From positions 372,001 through 436,000 of the forward strand of contig NZ_VUJV01000001.1 of assembly GCF_008373755.1 (NCBI RefSeq): a DNA stretch of 64,000 nucleotides, written 5' to 3'. The stretch is from Nocardioides humilatus (GTDB lineage: Bacteria; Actinomycetota; Actinomycetes; Propionibacteriales; Nocardioidaceae). Positions 18,164 to 26,857 of this stretch are shown piece by piece. A program made the position numbers and the translations under genes. A model generated the notes under the pieces. The model made no database searches. It saw nothing but the letters and a program-made list of their open reading frames with translations, and was not told the origin of the DNA. Numbering within the stretch: the first letter of the stretch is position 1; each line of letters starts with the position of its first letter.

Positions 18164-19300
18164 ATGCAGCGTTTCCTCGACCGAGCAGCACGCCGTACCA
18201 CCACCGTCGCAGCCGCCGCGGCGCTCGCCTGCGGGGCTCTCGCGATGGTCGCGCCACCGGCCTCGGCCGCCACCCCGGCCATCAGCGCGATCCCCTTCGC
18301 TCTGCACACCGCCGAGGGGAACACCGGGCAGGAGGCCTACGGGCTCTACATCTACCGCACCGGCGACACGTCGGGCGTCTCCAAGGTCACGGTCGCGACG
18401 GTCGACGGCACCGCGACGGCCCCGACCGACTACACGGCCAAGGCAGCGACGGTCGTGACCTTCCGGCCCGGCGAGAACGGCAAATATCTCAACGTCACCA
18501 TCAAGGGCGACCAGGTGATCGAGCCGGACGAGTCCTTCTACTTCCAGCTCTCCTCGCCCGTGAACGCGACCATCGACGACGGTACGGGCGAGGTCGTGAT
18601 CGACAACGACGACTCCAACGATCCCCCGGCGTTCGTCGTCGACGGGCCGGCGACCCTCGAGGGCGACACCACCCACAACCTCACGTTCGCGATCCACCGC
18701 ACCGGCAGCTCGATCGGCACCGTGTCGGTGAAGGTCGCCACTCGCGACGGCACCGCCGTCGCTCCTGGCGACTACAAGAAGAAGGCACTCAGCGTCGTGC
18801 GCTTCACCAACGGACAGAACCTCAAGAACGTCCTCATCAGCATCAAGGGCGATCTGGTGCCCGAGGGCAACGAGATCTTCTACCTCGACCTGAGCAGTCC
18901 GGTCGGTGCAGCCCTGCCCGACCCGACCGCGACCGCAAACGTCTTCAACGACGACTCCTCGGCACCGACAGCGATCGAGATCTACGGCTCCCCCCAGCCC
19001 GAGGGCGACAGCTTCTCGCACAAGGTGGACCTCTACGTCTATCGGTCAGGGAACCTCCAGGGCACCACGACCGCGCACTACGCGACCGCCGACGGCACCG
19101 CGACCGCACCGAGCGACTACGCGGCGAAGACCGGCACCGTCACCTTCCGCCCGGGTGTCACCTACGCGATCATCCAGATCACGGTCAAGGGCGGCACCGA
19201 GCCCGAGCCGGACGAGCAGTTCACGGTCTCCTTCACCGACGTGACCGGAGCAAATGTCTACGTCGGCACCGGGACCGTCACGATCACCAACGACGACTGA
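18164..19300 (+). CDS. Secreted Calx-beta repeat protein 1
   Basis: 378 residues. ATG 18164 follows a GGAG site. Signal peptide residues ~1-39 (ends PPASAA). The mature part is three Calx-beta domains of about 110 residues, each with the DGTAxAPxDY motif (ATVDGTATAPTDY, TRDGTAVAPGDY, TADGTATAPSDY) and the closing acidic VxNDD strand that binds calcium. Calx-beta domains act in calcium-dependent adhesion and surface assembly. No wall-sorting signal or membrane anchor at the C-terminus, so it is probably released or held by contacts. First of three tandem paralogues. Confidence 0.88.
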   Translation: MQRFLDRAARRTTTVAAAAALACGALAMVAPPASAATPAISAIPFALHTAEGNTGQEAYGLYIYRTGDTSGVSKVTVATVDGTATAPTDYTAKAATVVTFRPGENGKYLNVTIKGDQVIEPDESFYFQLSSPVNATIDDGTGEVVIDNDDSNDPPAFVVDGPATLEGDTTHNLTFAIHRTGSSIGTVSVKVATRDGTAVAPGDYKKKALSVVRFTNGQNLKNVLISIKGDLVPEGNEIFYLDLSSPVGAALPDPTATANVFNDDSSAPTAIEIYGSPQPEGDSFSHKVDLYVYRSGNLQGTTTAHYATADGTATAPSDYAAKTGTVTFRPGVTYAIIQITVKGGTEPEPDEQFTVSFTDVTGANVYVGTGTVTITNDD

Positions 19301-19317
19301 GACGTACGAGACACGTG

Positions 19318-19345
19318 CCGCCGGTCACTCTCCGTTGACCGGCGG
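19318..19345 (+). terminator. Hairpin between the first and second Calx-beta genes
   Basis: Perfect 10-bp arms CCGCCGGTCA and TGACCGGCGG with an 8-base loop, just after the stop at 19300. There is no T run, so it may be a weak terminator or an RNA-stability hairpin that sets relative expression of the tandem paralogues. Confidence 0.55.
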
Positions 19346-19412
19346 TACGGGCGGGCGAACCATCAGCCGCAGGCGCGCAACGCGGCGTGCCACCTCAGAT
19401 CGGAGCTCCCCG

Positions 19413-20555
19413 ATGCCGCATCTCTCGACCCCGGCGGTACGACGGCTCGCCACGTCGCTCGCCCTGACCCTCGCCGCCAGCACGACGGCCCTGGTCGGCG
19501 GCGCCGTGACCGCGCCCGCTCAGGCCGATCCGGCACCCGTCATCACGATCTGGTCAGTGACGGACTCCGTGACCGAGGGGGATCTGGGCGAGGCCGACCT
19601 GGGGTTCCGCCGCTCCGGCGACCTGTCGGCGCCATCGTCGGCGAAGGTGACGATCACCGACGGCACCGCCGTGCGCGGGAGCGACTTCACGGCGTCGGCC
19701 TTCCAGACGACCCTGCGTTTCAAGGCCGGCGAGAGCGTGCGGTTCATCAGGGTGCCGATCAAGGACGACCAGGTGGTCGAGCCCGACGAGACCTTCGACT
19801 GGGCGTTGTCGGCGCCGGTCAACGCGTCGATCGCCGCCGGCCCCGGCACCGTGACGATCGTCGACGACGACACCAACGACCCACCGACGTTCAGGATCAG
19901 CGACGACGGCCGCTACGAGGGCGGCGCGGGCACCGTAACGCTGACCTTCATCGTGGCCCGCGACGGCAGCACGGCCTCGCGAGCGTCGGTGATGGTCGCC
20001 AGCGTCGCGGGCTCCGCGACCGCCCCGAGCGACTACCAGACCAAGCGGCCGACCCGGATCGCCTTCGCTGTCGGGCAGCAGGCCAAGTTGGTGCAGGTGA
20101 CCGTCCGGAGCGACCTCGAGCCTGAGACCGACGAGTCGTTCGGCATGGTCCTCTCCTCCCCCAAGGGCGCCACGATCGCCGACGGTGAGGCCGTTGGCAC
20201 GATCTACAACGACGACTCGGACGACCCGCCGACGTTCTTCGTCTTCGACCAGCTGTACGGCGAAGGCGACTCCGGCGCTGCGACCTTCTTCGTGAGGCGA
20301 GACGGCGACCTTCGCGGCACCTCATCGGTCGACTTCGCGACGGCCGACGGGACGGCCGTCGCGCCGGCTGACTACGCGGCGCGCAGCGGGACGGTCACCT
20401 TCCCTCCCGGCGAGTCCACCGTGTTCATCACGATCGCCCTCAAGGACGACGAGGTCCCCGAACCGCAAGAGACGTTCGTCGTCAACCTGTCGAACCCGGT
20501 CGGGGGCACCATCGCCCGCGGGTCGGCCGTGATGACGATCTCCGACGCTGACTGA
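19413..20555 (+). CDS. Secreted Calx-beta repeat protein 2
   Basis: 380 residues from ATG 19413 (CGGAG site upstream). Signal peptide ~1-37 (ends APAQA). Three Calx-beta domains with ITDGTAVRGSDF, SVAGSATAPSDY and TADGTAVAPADY, each ending in an acidic IxNDD- or VDDD-type strand. Layout and length match the genes on both sides, so this is a product of tandem duplication followed by divergence. No anchor is visible. Confidence 0.88.
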   Translation: MPHLSTPAVRRLATSLALTLAASTTALVGGAVTAPAQADPAPVITIWSVTDSVTEGDLGEADLGFRRSGDLSAPSSAKVTITDGTAVRGSDFTASAFQTTLRFKAGESVRFIRVPIKDDQVVEPDETFDWALSAPVNASIAAGPGTVTIVDDDTNDPPTFRISDDGRYEGGAGTVTLTFIVARDGSTASRASVMVASVAGSATAPSDYQTKRPTRIAFAVGQQAKLVQVTVRSDLEPETDESFGMVLSSPKGATIADGEAVGTIYNDDSDDPPTFFVFDQLYGEGDSGAATFFVRRDGDLRGTSSVDFATADGTAVAPADYAARSGTVTFPPGESTVFITIALKDDEVPEPQETFVVNLSNPVGGTIARGSAVMTISDAD

Positions 20556-20566
20556 GGAGTCCCCTG

Positions 20567-21760
20567 ATGAAGCGATTCTCGATGGCAGCAGCCGTACGAC
20601 GGACCGGCGCCGCGACCGCCCTCACAGTCCTCGTCTCAACTGCATCACTGCTCAGCGGCGCCGCCCACTCCCCTGCCGCAGCCAGCCCGCCGCCGGTCAT
20701 CTCGATCGGCTACTCCGACGACGTCGACTGGGAAGGCGACACCGGGACCCACGAGCTGTACTTACGGTTCGACCGCACCGGCGACCTGACGGGCACCTCG
20801 TCGGCGAAGGTCACGCTCGGCGGCGGCACCGCCACCGCCGGGACCGACTACACGGCCACGAAGTACGTCACCACGATCACCTTCCCCGCGGGTGAGAACT
20901 ACGCGGCGGTGGCCTTCAAGATGAAGGGCGACGTCGAGGTGGAGCCCGACGAGACCTTCGACTTCACCCTCTCCGACCCGGTGAACGCAACGATCGGCCT
21001 GGCGACGGACACCGTGACGATCCTCAACGACGACACCAACATCCCGCCGGCGTTCTTCATGGGGGAGGAACCGTTCGTCGAGGAGGGCGACTCTGGCACC
21101 CAGAAGGTCCATTTCACCATCGTGCGCTACGGCAGCACCGCCACGAAGGTCTCGGTCAAGGCTGGCACCACCGACGGCAACGCCACCGCACCCAGCGACT
21201 ACAAGGCGAGGAAACCGAAGGTCGTCAAGTTCGCCGTCGGCCAGCGGTACGCCTACGTCGACGTGATAGCGAGGGGCGACCTCGTGCCCGAGGACGACGA
21301 GTTCTTCAACCTGGTGCTCACCGAGCCCGTGGGTGCGAGCATCGTCGACGGCCTCAGTATCGCCGTGCTCGACAACGACGACTCGTCGGCGACCCCGACG
21401 TTCTCGTTCAACGACGACGGCTACGACATCGAGACCGACGAGACCGACCGGTCCCACCCGGTGGCGGCCCGGATCTACCGCGACGGCAACCTGCAGGAGA
21501 AGTCGACCGTGACCTACGCGACGACCGACGGGACAGCCGTTGCTCCGGACGACTACACGGCGAAGACCGGGGTGGTCACCTTCAAGCCGGGCGAGCGCTT
21601 CAAGGACATCTCGGTCACGGTCAAGGGCGACCGGGACTGGGAGTACGGCCCCCCGGACTGGTCGTCAGCCGAGACGTTCTCGATCGACCTCTCCGCACCG
21701 ACCAACGGGGTCATCGGCGACGGGCACATCGTCGTGCTGATCTTCGACGACGAGCACTGA
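20567..21760 (+). CDS. Secreted Calx-beta repeat protein 3
   Basis: 397 residues, ATG 20567 with GAGGAG upstream, only 11 bp after the second paralogue, so these two are one transcript. Signal peptide ~1-40 (ends SPAAAS). Three Calx-beta domains: LGGGTATAGTDY, TTDGNATAPSDY and TTDGTAVAPDDY. The last domain has an extra loop (DRDWEYGPPDW). Ends at an acidic IFDDEH strand with no anchor. Convergent with the sulfotransferase-like pair, 5 bp apart. Confidence 0.88.
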   Translation: MKRFSMAAAVRRTGAATALTVLVSTASLLSGAAHSPAAASPPPVISIGYSDDVDWEGDTGTHELYLRFDRTGDLTGTSSAKVTLGGGTATAGTDYTATKYVTTITFPAGENYAAVAFKMKGDVEVEPDETFDFTLSDPVNATIGLATDTVTILNDDTNIPPAFFMGEEPFVEEGDSGTQKVHFTIVRYGSTATKVSVKAGTTDGNATAPSDYKARKPKVVKFAVGQRYAYVDVIARGDLVPEDDEFFNLVLTEPVGASIVDGLSIAVLDNDDSSATPTFSFNDDGYDIETDETDRSHPVAARIYRDGNLQEKSTVTYATTDGTAVAPDDYTAKTGVVTFKPGERFKDISVTVKGDRDWEYGPPDWSSAETFSIDLSAPTNGVIGDGHIVVLIFDDEH

Positions 21761-21765
21761 GGCGA

Positions 21766-22965
21766 TCACCGACCGCCGCGCCGCGCCTTGAGACGTCGGT
21801 AGGCGCCCCGCAGCTTGCGCAGGGCGGGGCGGTGCTCGGCGGCCTGGACCAGCGCGAAGCGCACCGGCTTCTGCCGCGCGGTCTGGGTGAGGTCGTCGGC
21901 CCGCTGGACGGCTGACCGCCGTTCGTTGAGTACGGCGAGCAGGTCGGCGATCGTCGCGACGCTCTCCTCGAGCAGGACGGCGTCAGAGGGCACGGCGTAG
22001 GGGTCGGCGGCGGGATCGACCCCGTCGACCGCTCCCCCGACCTCCGGGACGAGCTCGTCGAGGTCGCCGACGACATCGGCACCCATGGCGGCGAGCCGGT
22101 CGGCGATGCCACGCGCGGCGTCGGCGGCGTACTGCTGGTCCTCGACCGCGAGGGTGAGCCGGGTGCCCGCCCGCGGCTCGAGGATCCGGTGCGCGAGGAC
22201 GTTCTTGACGACCAAGGGGTAGGGACCCGGCAGCGGGAGCCGGTCACCGAGCTCCAGGTTGACCCGGCGCAGCAGCTCAGCCTGCTCGGCGCCGAGCGAG
22301 CTGTTGGACCGCTCGAGCTCGGTGTCGAAGGCGGCCGGGTCGACGCCGAGGAGCTGCGCGAAGCGATCCCACAGGATCGTCGGGTCGGCACCGGACGGCG
22401 GCACCGTCACGAGGTGCACGTGCTCGGGCGGGAGGTCGGCTCCCCAGCGCTCCAGCACCCCGGCGTAGTCCTGCACCTGCCAGAACCAGCTCTTGCCCGC
22501 CTTGTCGTCACGGACGCCGCGGACGAAGCTCCCGAAGGTCGTGGCCGACCGGTGCTTGACGTGCTCCTGCCACTCCGCGGCGATCTGGCGCACGTGGTCG
22601 CGCGCCGTCACGACGACGTGGACCTCGGCCTTCTCCGAGAGCGAGGCGATCGCCCGCCGAGCCTGCTCGGCACTCGCGCCGGCGAAGAGCTCGTGGGACA
22701 GCAGCACCGTGCCGTCCCAGGCGAGCGACTCGCGGACCAGGCGCGCCCACATCCCGCGGGCCTCGACCGGGTAGCTGGGGTCCTCTGCGAGGCCGCGCAC
22801 GTCGAGCGTGGCGAGGAAGTGGTCGTGGAAGCGCTCGCCGGGCAGCAGGAGACCCTGCTCCGCCGCGGTCGTCCGCTGGGACCACAGCACGTCCTGGAGG
22901 AACGTCGTGCCGGTCTTCGGGCTGCCCACGTGGAGGAAGACCCGGGGACGTTGACCTGCTGCCAT
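21766..22965 (-). CDS. Sulfotransferase-like P-loop protein
   Basis: 399 residues. VFLHVGSPKTGTTFLQ near the N-terminus is an intact PAPS loop, and VHVVVTARDHVRQIAAEWQE is the second conserved region. The ATG at 22965 overlaps the stop of the preceding paralogue as ATGA, with GGGAG upstream; a GTG one codon earlier is also possible. Basic C-terminus (RRLKARRGGR). Tandem paralogue of the 22965-24098 gene and related to those at 9386 and 12905. Substrate unknown. Confidence 0.75.
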   Translation of the reverse strand: MAAGQRPRVFLHVGSPKTGTTFLQDVLWSQRTTAAEQGLLLPGERFHDHFLATLDVRGLAEDPSYPVEARGMWARLVRESLAWDGTVLLSHELFAGASAEQARRAIASLSEKAEVHVVVTARDHVRQIAAEWQEHVKHRSATTFGSFVRGVRDDKAGKSWFWQVQDYAGVLERWGADLPPEHVHLVTVPPSGADPTILWDRFAQLLGVDPAAFDTELERSNSSLGAEQAELLRRVNLELGDRLPLPGPYPLVVKNVLAHRILEPRAGTRLTLAVEDQQYAADAARGIADRLAAMGADVVGDLDELVPEVGGAVDGVDPAADPYAVPSDAVLLEESVATIADLLAVLNERRSAVQRADDLTQTARQKPVRFALVQAAEHRPALRKLRGAYRRLKARRGGR

Positions 22966-24098
22966 CACAGCTCTCCCTTTGGCTGGGAGCGGGCGATGCG
23001 CCGCCGCAACCGGCCGCTCACCCGCCGGGCCGTCGGCACGAGGCCGGGATCGGCCTCCGGCTCGGGCTCGGCCCGATCGACGAGCAGCTCACAGATCGCC
23101 GCGACGGCCGCGGCCGCCTCCAGCTCCGGATCGACCGCGTCGGGGTCGACCCAGGGCCCGCTCGACTGCAACGGCACGAGCTCGTCGAGGTCGCCGTGGA
23201 TCCGGTAGCCCCGCTTCACGAACCGGGAGTTCTGCCGCTTGGCGATCTGCCCCAGCCGCTCGACGAGCTCCGGAGGGCACTGCGCCGGCGCCGACGACTG
23301 TCCCGCGAGGATCGACTGCGCGAAGACCCGCTTCACCACCCGGCTGTACATCGGCTGCGGGATCCGGCCGCCGAGCTCCTCGTTGACCCGGCGCAGCACG
23401 GCCACCTGGACGGCGCCGAGCGTCTGGTTGGCCGTCGACTCGTCCTTGGTCGGGTCGATCGCGGAGGCATCGAAACCGATCGCATCCCCGAAGCGGCGCC
23501 ACAGCACGTCGGGAGCCGCGCCCGAGGGCGGGCCGACGACCAGGTGGACGTTCTCGGGCGGGATCGCCCGCGCCCAGCGGTCGAAGATGCCGACGAGGTG
23601 CTGGTTGCGCCAGAACCCGTTCTGGCGCTCGAGGCCGACGTTGGCGCAGAAGTCGCTGAAGGTGACCGGGTTGCCGTTCTTGACCCGCTCCTGCCAGTCC
23701 GAGGCGACCTGGCGTCCCAGGTCGCGCGCCGTCACGACCAGATGGACGTCGAGGCCCTCCAGCGCCGCCAGCCCGGTGTCGACCTGCTCCCGCTTGGCCG
23801 CGCCGAGCAGCTCGTGGCTCATGACCGTGGTGCCTGGATAGGCGCGGGCGCCGTCGCACAGCCGCTGCCAGGTCCCGTCGATCTGCTCGGGGCTCCGGCC
23901 CCAGAAGTCGTGGGACTGCCGCAGCTCGATGGCCGCGTGGAACATGTCGTAGTGCCGCTTGCCGGCCGCGACGACACCGAGGGTCTCCAGCTCGTCGCGG
24001 TTGCGCCACAGCGCACGCTGCAGGAAGGTGGTGCCGCTCTTGGGGGTGCCGACGTGCAGCACCACTCGCTGGGCAGGATCAGGACCGGTCACGCTCAT
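22965..24098 (-). CDS. Sulfotransferase-like P-loop protein
   Basis: 377 residues from ATG 24098. VVLHVGTPKSGTTFLQRALW is the PAPS loop (Lys-Ser variant), HLVVTARDLGRQVASDWQE the second conserved region, and NVHLVVGPPSGAAPDVLW the stretch shared with the other three paralogues. Ends in a basic RRVSGRLRRRIARSQ segment. It is the first gene of a two-gene unit, joined by ATGA to the next. The pairwise order suggests local duplication. Confidence 0.75.
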   Translation of the reverse strand: MSVTGPDPAQRVVLHVGTPKSGTTFLQRALWRNRDELETLGVVAAGKRHYDMFHAAIELRQSHDFWGRSPEQIDGTWQRLCDGARAYPGTTVMSHELLGAAKREQVDTGLAALEGLDVHLVVTARDLGRQVASDWQERVKNGNPVTFSDFCANVGLERQNGFWRNQHLVGIFDRWARAIPPENVHLVVGPPSGAAPDVLWRRFGDAIGFDASAIDPTKDESTANQTLGAVQVAVLRRVNEELGGRIPQPMYSRVVKRVFAQSILAGQSSAPAQCPPELVERLGQIAKRQNSRFVKRGYRIHGDLDELVPLQSSGPWVDPDAVDPELEAAAAVAAICELLVDRAEPEPEADPGLVPTARRVSGRLRRRIARSQPKGEL

Positions 24099-24167
24099 AT
24101 CTGGGCAGACTCTAGTGCTCTCGTGGAGGACCGGCACGACGCCGTACCGCCGGTGGTGATCGGTCGG

Positions 24168-25544
24168 TCAGCGGCCGTAGACGCTGTAGGGCAGTCGCCG
24201 GGAATGGTCACGCAGGGTGTCCCAGTGCTCCAGGTAGGAGACGTAGGCCGACCGGAGCCCGATGTTGAGCGACGTCTCGTCACTCAGCGACAGCGAGCCG
24301 GTGACCCAGTTCTGCGACCCGGTCCACACCCGGTAGGCCCGTCGGTCGCGACCGACGTGGCCGCGGACGAGGACGTACTTCGCGTGGGTGCGGACCTCGT
24401 TGAAGCCGTCGTCGTTGTAGTCCCAGCGGCTGTCCCACAGCTGGATGATGCGACGCTTGGCCAGGTCGCGCATCCGGGTCGCGATCCACCGCGACGGAGC
24501 GCCGTAGACCACCTTGATCTTGCAGCCCTGATGGCCGAGGGTCGCGAGCTTGTCGAGGAGGTAGTCGCCCCGCCAGCCCTTCCAGTAGAACATCGAGACG
24601 TTGATCTTGGTGCGACCGAGCGGACCGTGGCACTTGACCTTGGCCAGGTCGTGCAGGGTCGGGTCAGTGGCCCGGCTCGCGTTGCGCATGGGGAAGAAGC
24701 GGGCGATGAACGGCCCGTCCTTGACCTGCACCTTGTCCGCCGTCGCGCGGACGTCGTCGGTCATGAGCCGGTGCATCGCCCGGAAGCCGCGATAGAGCTT
24801 CTTGCGGCCCTTGATGACGTACATGTCGTTCCACCCGAGCTCGGCGCCGCCCCGGTTGAGGTTGGACGAGCTCACCATCACCACATGGTGGGAGCTGCGG
24901 GTGTCGCTGAACAGGTAGAACTTGCTGTGCATGTTGCCGCCCTTGCCGCGGCAGCTGCCCTTGCAGGTCTTCACATAGCTGCCGTCGCGGCCCCAGGTGA
25001 CCGAGTCGGCGTGCGGCGCCTGGACACTCCGCACGGCACGGCGGACGGTGAACGTGTCGAACTGCTCGTCCTGCGAGAGCGCTCCGGGCATCGTGCGCAG
25101 ACCACCGTGGGTCGCCCGCAGCGGCCGGTTGCAGCGACCCGCCCGCGGGTCGCGGTCGGCGACGCCGTTGCGGTCGCGATCGGGCACGTTGTCGGAGTTG
25201 AGCGCGGTGATCAGTCGGCGGGAGTTCCAGTTGTCGATCTCGTCGTCCAGGATCACCCGCACCTCGACCCCGCGCCGGCAGGCGTCGATGAGCGCGTTGA
25301 CGGCCGGGGTCCAGTCCAACAGGAACGTCGAGATGTTGATGACCGGGTGCGGGTGGCGCCGCGACGGCACGGTGTTCTGGATCGCGTGCTTCACCGTCTT
25401 CACGATGCGGAGGTTGGCCGCGTCGTCGCCGTACGGCTCGGGGGTGTTGAAGGCCGAACCGCCTCTAGGGCCTACCGCTGAGGCGGGAACCAGCAGGAGT
25501 GAGGCGGACAGCAGGACGACGAGCAGCAGCGTGACGCGGCGCAC
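24168..25544 (-). CDS. Secreted phospholipase-D-like protein with degenerate HKD motifs
   Basis: 458 residues. GTG 25544 follows GGGGAG. Signal peptide ~1-23 (LLLVVLLSASLLLVPASA). Two PLD-like halves: the first has GGNMHSKFYLFSD with SSSNLN (HxK followed by an acidic residue one position late), the second THAKYVLVRG with GSQNWVTG but no acidic residue in the usual place. Between the domains lies DRDRNGVADRD, an EF-hand-like or thrombospondin-type calcium loop. PLD-fold proteins of this kind include nucleases, phosphatidyltransferases and lipases. Loss of the aspartates makes activity uncertain. It diverges from an exported EEP gene across 207 bp. Confidence 0.72.
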   Translation of the reverse strand: MRRVTLLLVVLLSASLLLVPASAVGPRGGSAFNTPEPYGDDAANLRIVKTVKHAIQNTVPSRRHPHPVINISTFLLDWTPAVNALIDACRRGVEVRVILDDEIDNWNSRRLITALNSDNVPDRDRNGVADRDPRAGRCNRPLRATHGGLRTMPGALSQDEQFDTFTVRRAVRSVQAPHADSVTWGRDGSYVKTCKGSCRGKGGNMHSKFYLFSDTRSSHHVVMVSSSNLNRGGAELGWNDMYVIKGRKKLYRGFRAMHRLMTDDVRATADKVQVKDGPFIARFFPMRNASRATDPTLHDLAKVKCHGPLGRTKINVSMFYWKGWRGDYLLDKLATLGHQGCKIKVVYGAPSRWIATRMRDLAKRRIIQLWDSRWDYNDDGFNEVRTHAKYVLVRGHVGRDRRAYRVWTGSQNWVTGSLSLSDETSLNIGLRSAYVSYLEHWDTLRDHSRRLPYSVYGR

Positions 25545-25751
25545 GGATCTCCCCGGATAGACGACGGTTAGGGATCGCGGAACAACGTTCGCCTCACGAT
25601 AACGCGCTGATGTGACTGCTGGGGCCAGTGAGGCGTCGCGTCGCGCCACGTCTTTGGAACGGGCGGTATCCCCCGTAGCCTGCTCCAGACGGGTAAGATT
25701 GGTCACTCCACCGCGTCAGGGACGGTGGCCACTGGAGGGAAGCCAGGACAC

Positions 25752-26855
25752 GTGGGCAAGCATGAACTACCGCGTCGCGCGCGCTTGCTCCCTGTCGTCG
25801 GCATGTTCGCGCTGGTCGCAGCGCTCCTCGCGGTCGGAAAGTTCGCTATGGCGACCGACGAGCCCACCGCCAAGGACCTGACCCAGTCGACGGCGCCGTC
25901 GGTCAGCTTGGCCGACGACGAGGAGAGTTCCTCGGCCGGTCCTGACCGTGACAAGAACAAGCACGCCACCGGCGACAAGAAGACGTCCCGTCAGCCACCG
26001 AAGGTCGAGAAGCGCCGCTCGCAGATGCTGCGCGACAAGGTCCAGCTCGCCGCCGACGGCCTCGCCCCTGACGACGCCAGCTTCCGGATGGCCAGCTTCA
26101 ACGTCCTCGGCGCCTCCCACACCGCTCCCGGCGGCAACAAGCACGGCTACGCGCTCGGCAGCTCCCGGATGGGCTGGGCAACGCAGCTGATCCGCGGCAA
26201 CAACATCAGCGTCGTCGGCCTGCAGGAGTACGAGTCCGTCCAGCACAGCACGTTCGCCCGCCTCACCGGTGGCGGCTGGGGCATCTACCCCGGCCTCCAG
26301 ATCGGCAACAAGGGCGTGCGCAACTCCATCGCCTGGAACACCGGCGTGTGGGAGCTGGTCGAGGCGCACACGATGGACATCCCCTACTTCCACGGCAAGC
26401 CCGTGCCGATCCCCTACATCCTGCTCAAGCACAAGGCAACCGGCCGGCTCTCCTGGTTCATCAACACGCACAACCCCGCCAGCACCCGTGGGCCGGCCCA
26501 GCACTGGCGCGACGTCGCCACGAGCAAGCAGATCGCGCTGATGAACGATCTCCAGGCGCCGCAGAACCCCAACGAGCTCGGCACCCCCACCTTCTTGATG
26601 GGCGACTTCAACGAGAAGGCCGAAGCCTTCTGCGCGGTCACCGTCCGCGCCAACGCTCAGGCCGCCAACGGCGGCACCTCCAGCCCCTGCCGACTGCCGT
26701 CCAACCACGGCATCGACTGGATCTTCGGCTCGATCCCCGGCGTCACCTTCAGCGGCTACGTCCGCATGGACGGCGGCCTGGTCAACCGGGTCTCCGACCA
26801 CCCCATGGTCTTCAGCGACGTCACGCTGACCGGCGAAGCCCCCTGGATCGAGTAG
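25752..26855 (+). CDS. Membrane-anchored or secreted endonuclease/exonuclease/phosphatase protein
   Basis: 367 residues from GTG 25752. One N-terminal hydrophobic segment (~residues 10-30, LLPVVGMFALVAALLAVG) is followed by a ~80-residue charged linker. The EEP domain shows FRMASFNVLG, ISVVGLQEYES, WFINTHNPAS, FLMGDFNEK and the C-terminal SDHPMVFSDV, so all catalytic residues are present. A Cys pair (FCAVT, SPCRLPS) may bond outside the cell. Second exported EEP protein in the window, little alike outside the motifs. A start nine codons earlier is possible. Confidence 0.82.
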   Translation: MGKHELPRRARLLPVVGMFALVAALLAVGKFAMATDEPTAKDLTQSTAPSVSLADDEESSSAGPDRDKNKHATGDKKTSRQPPKVEKRRSQMLRDKVQLAADGLAPDDASFRMASFNVLGASHTAPGGNKHGYALGSSRMGWATQLIRGNNISVVGLQEYESVQHSTFARLTGGGWGIYPGLQIGNKGVRNSIAWNTGVWELVEAHTMDIPYFHGKPVPIPYILLKHKATGRLSWFINTHNPASTRGPAQHWRDVATSKQIALMNDLQAPQNPNELGTPTFLMGDFNEKAEAFCAVTVRANAQAANGGTSSPCRLPSNHGIDWIFGSIPGVTFSGYVRMDGGLVNRVSDHPMVFSDVTLTGEAPWIE

Positions 26856-26857
26856 GG

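Noticed and set aside
18164-21760. Prophage tail or adhesin island
   Set aside because: No phage structural, integrase or lysis genes are near; the three genes are simple signal-peptide Calx-beta proteins.
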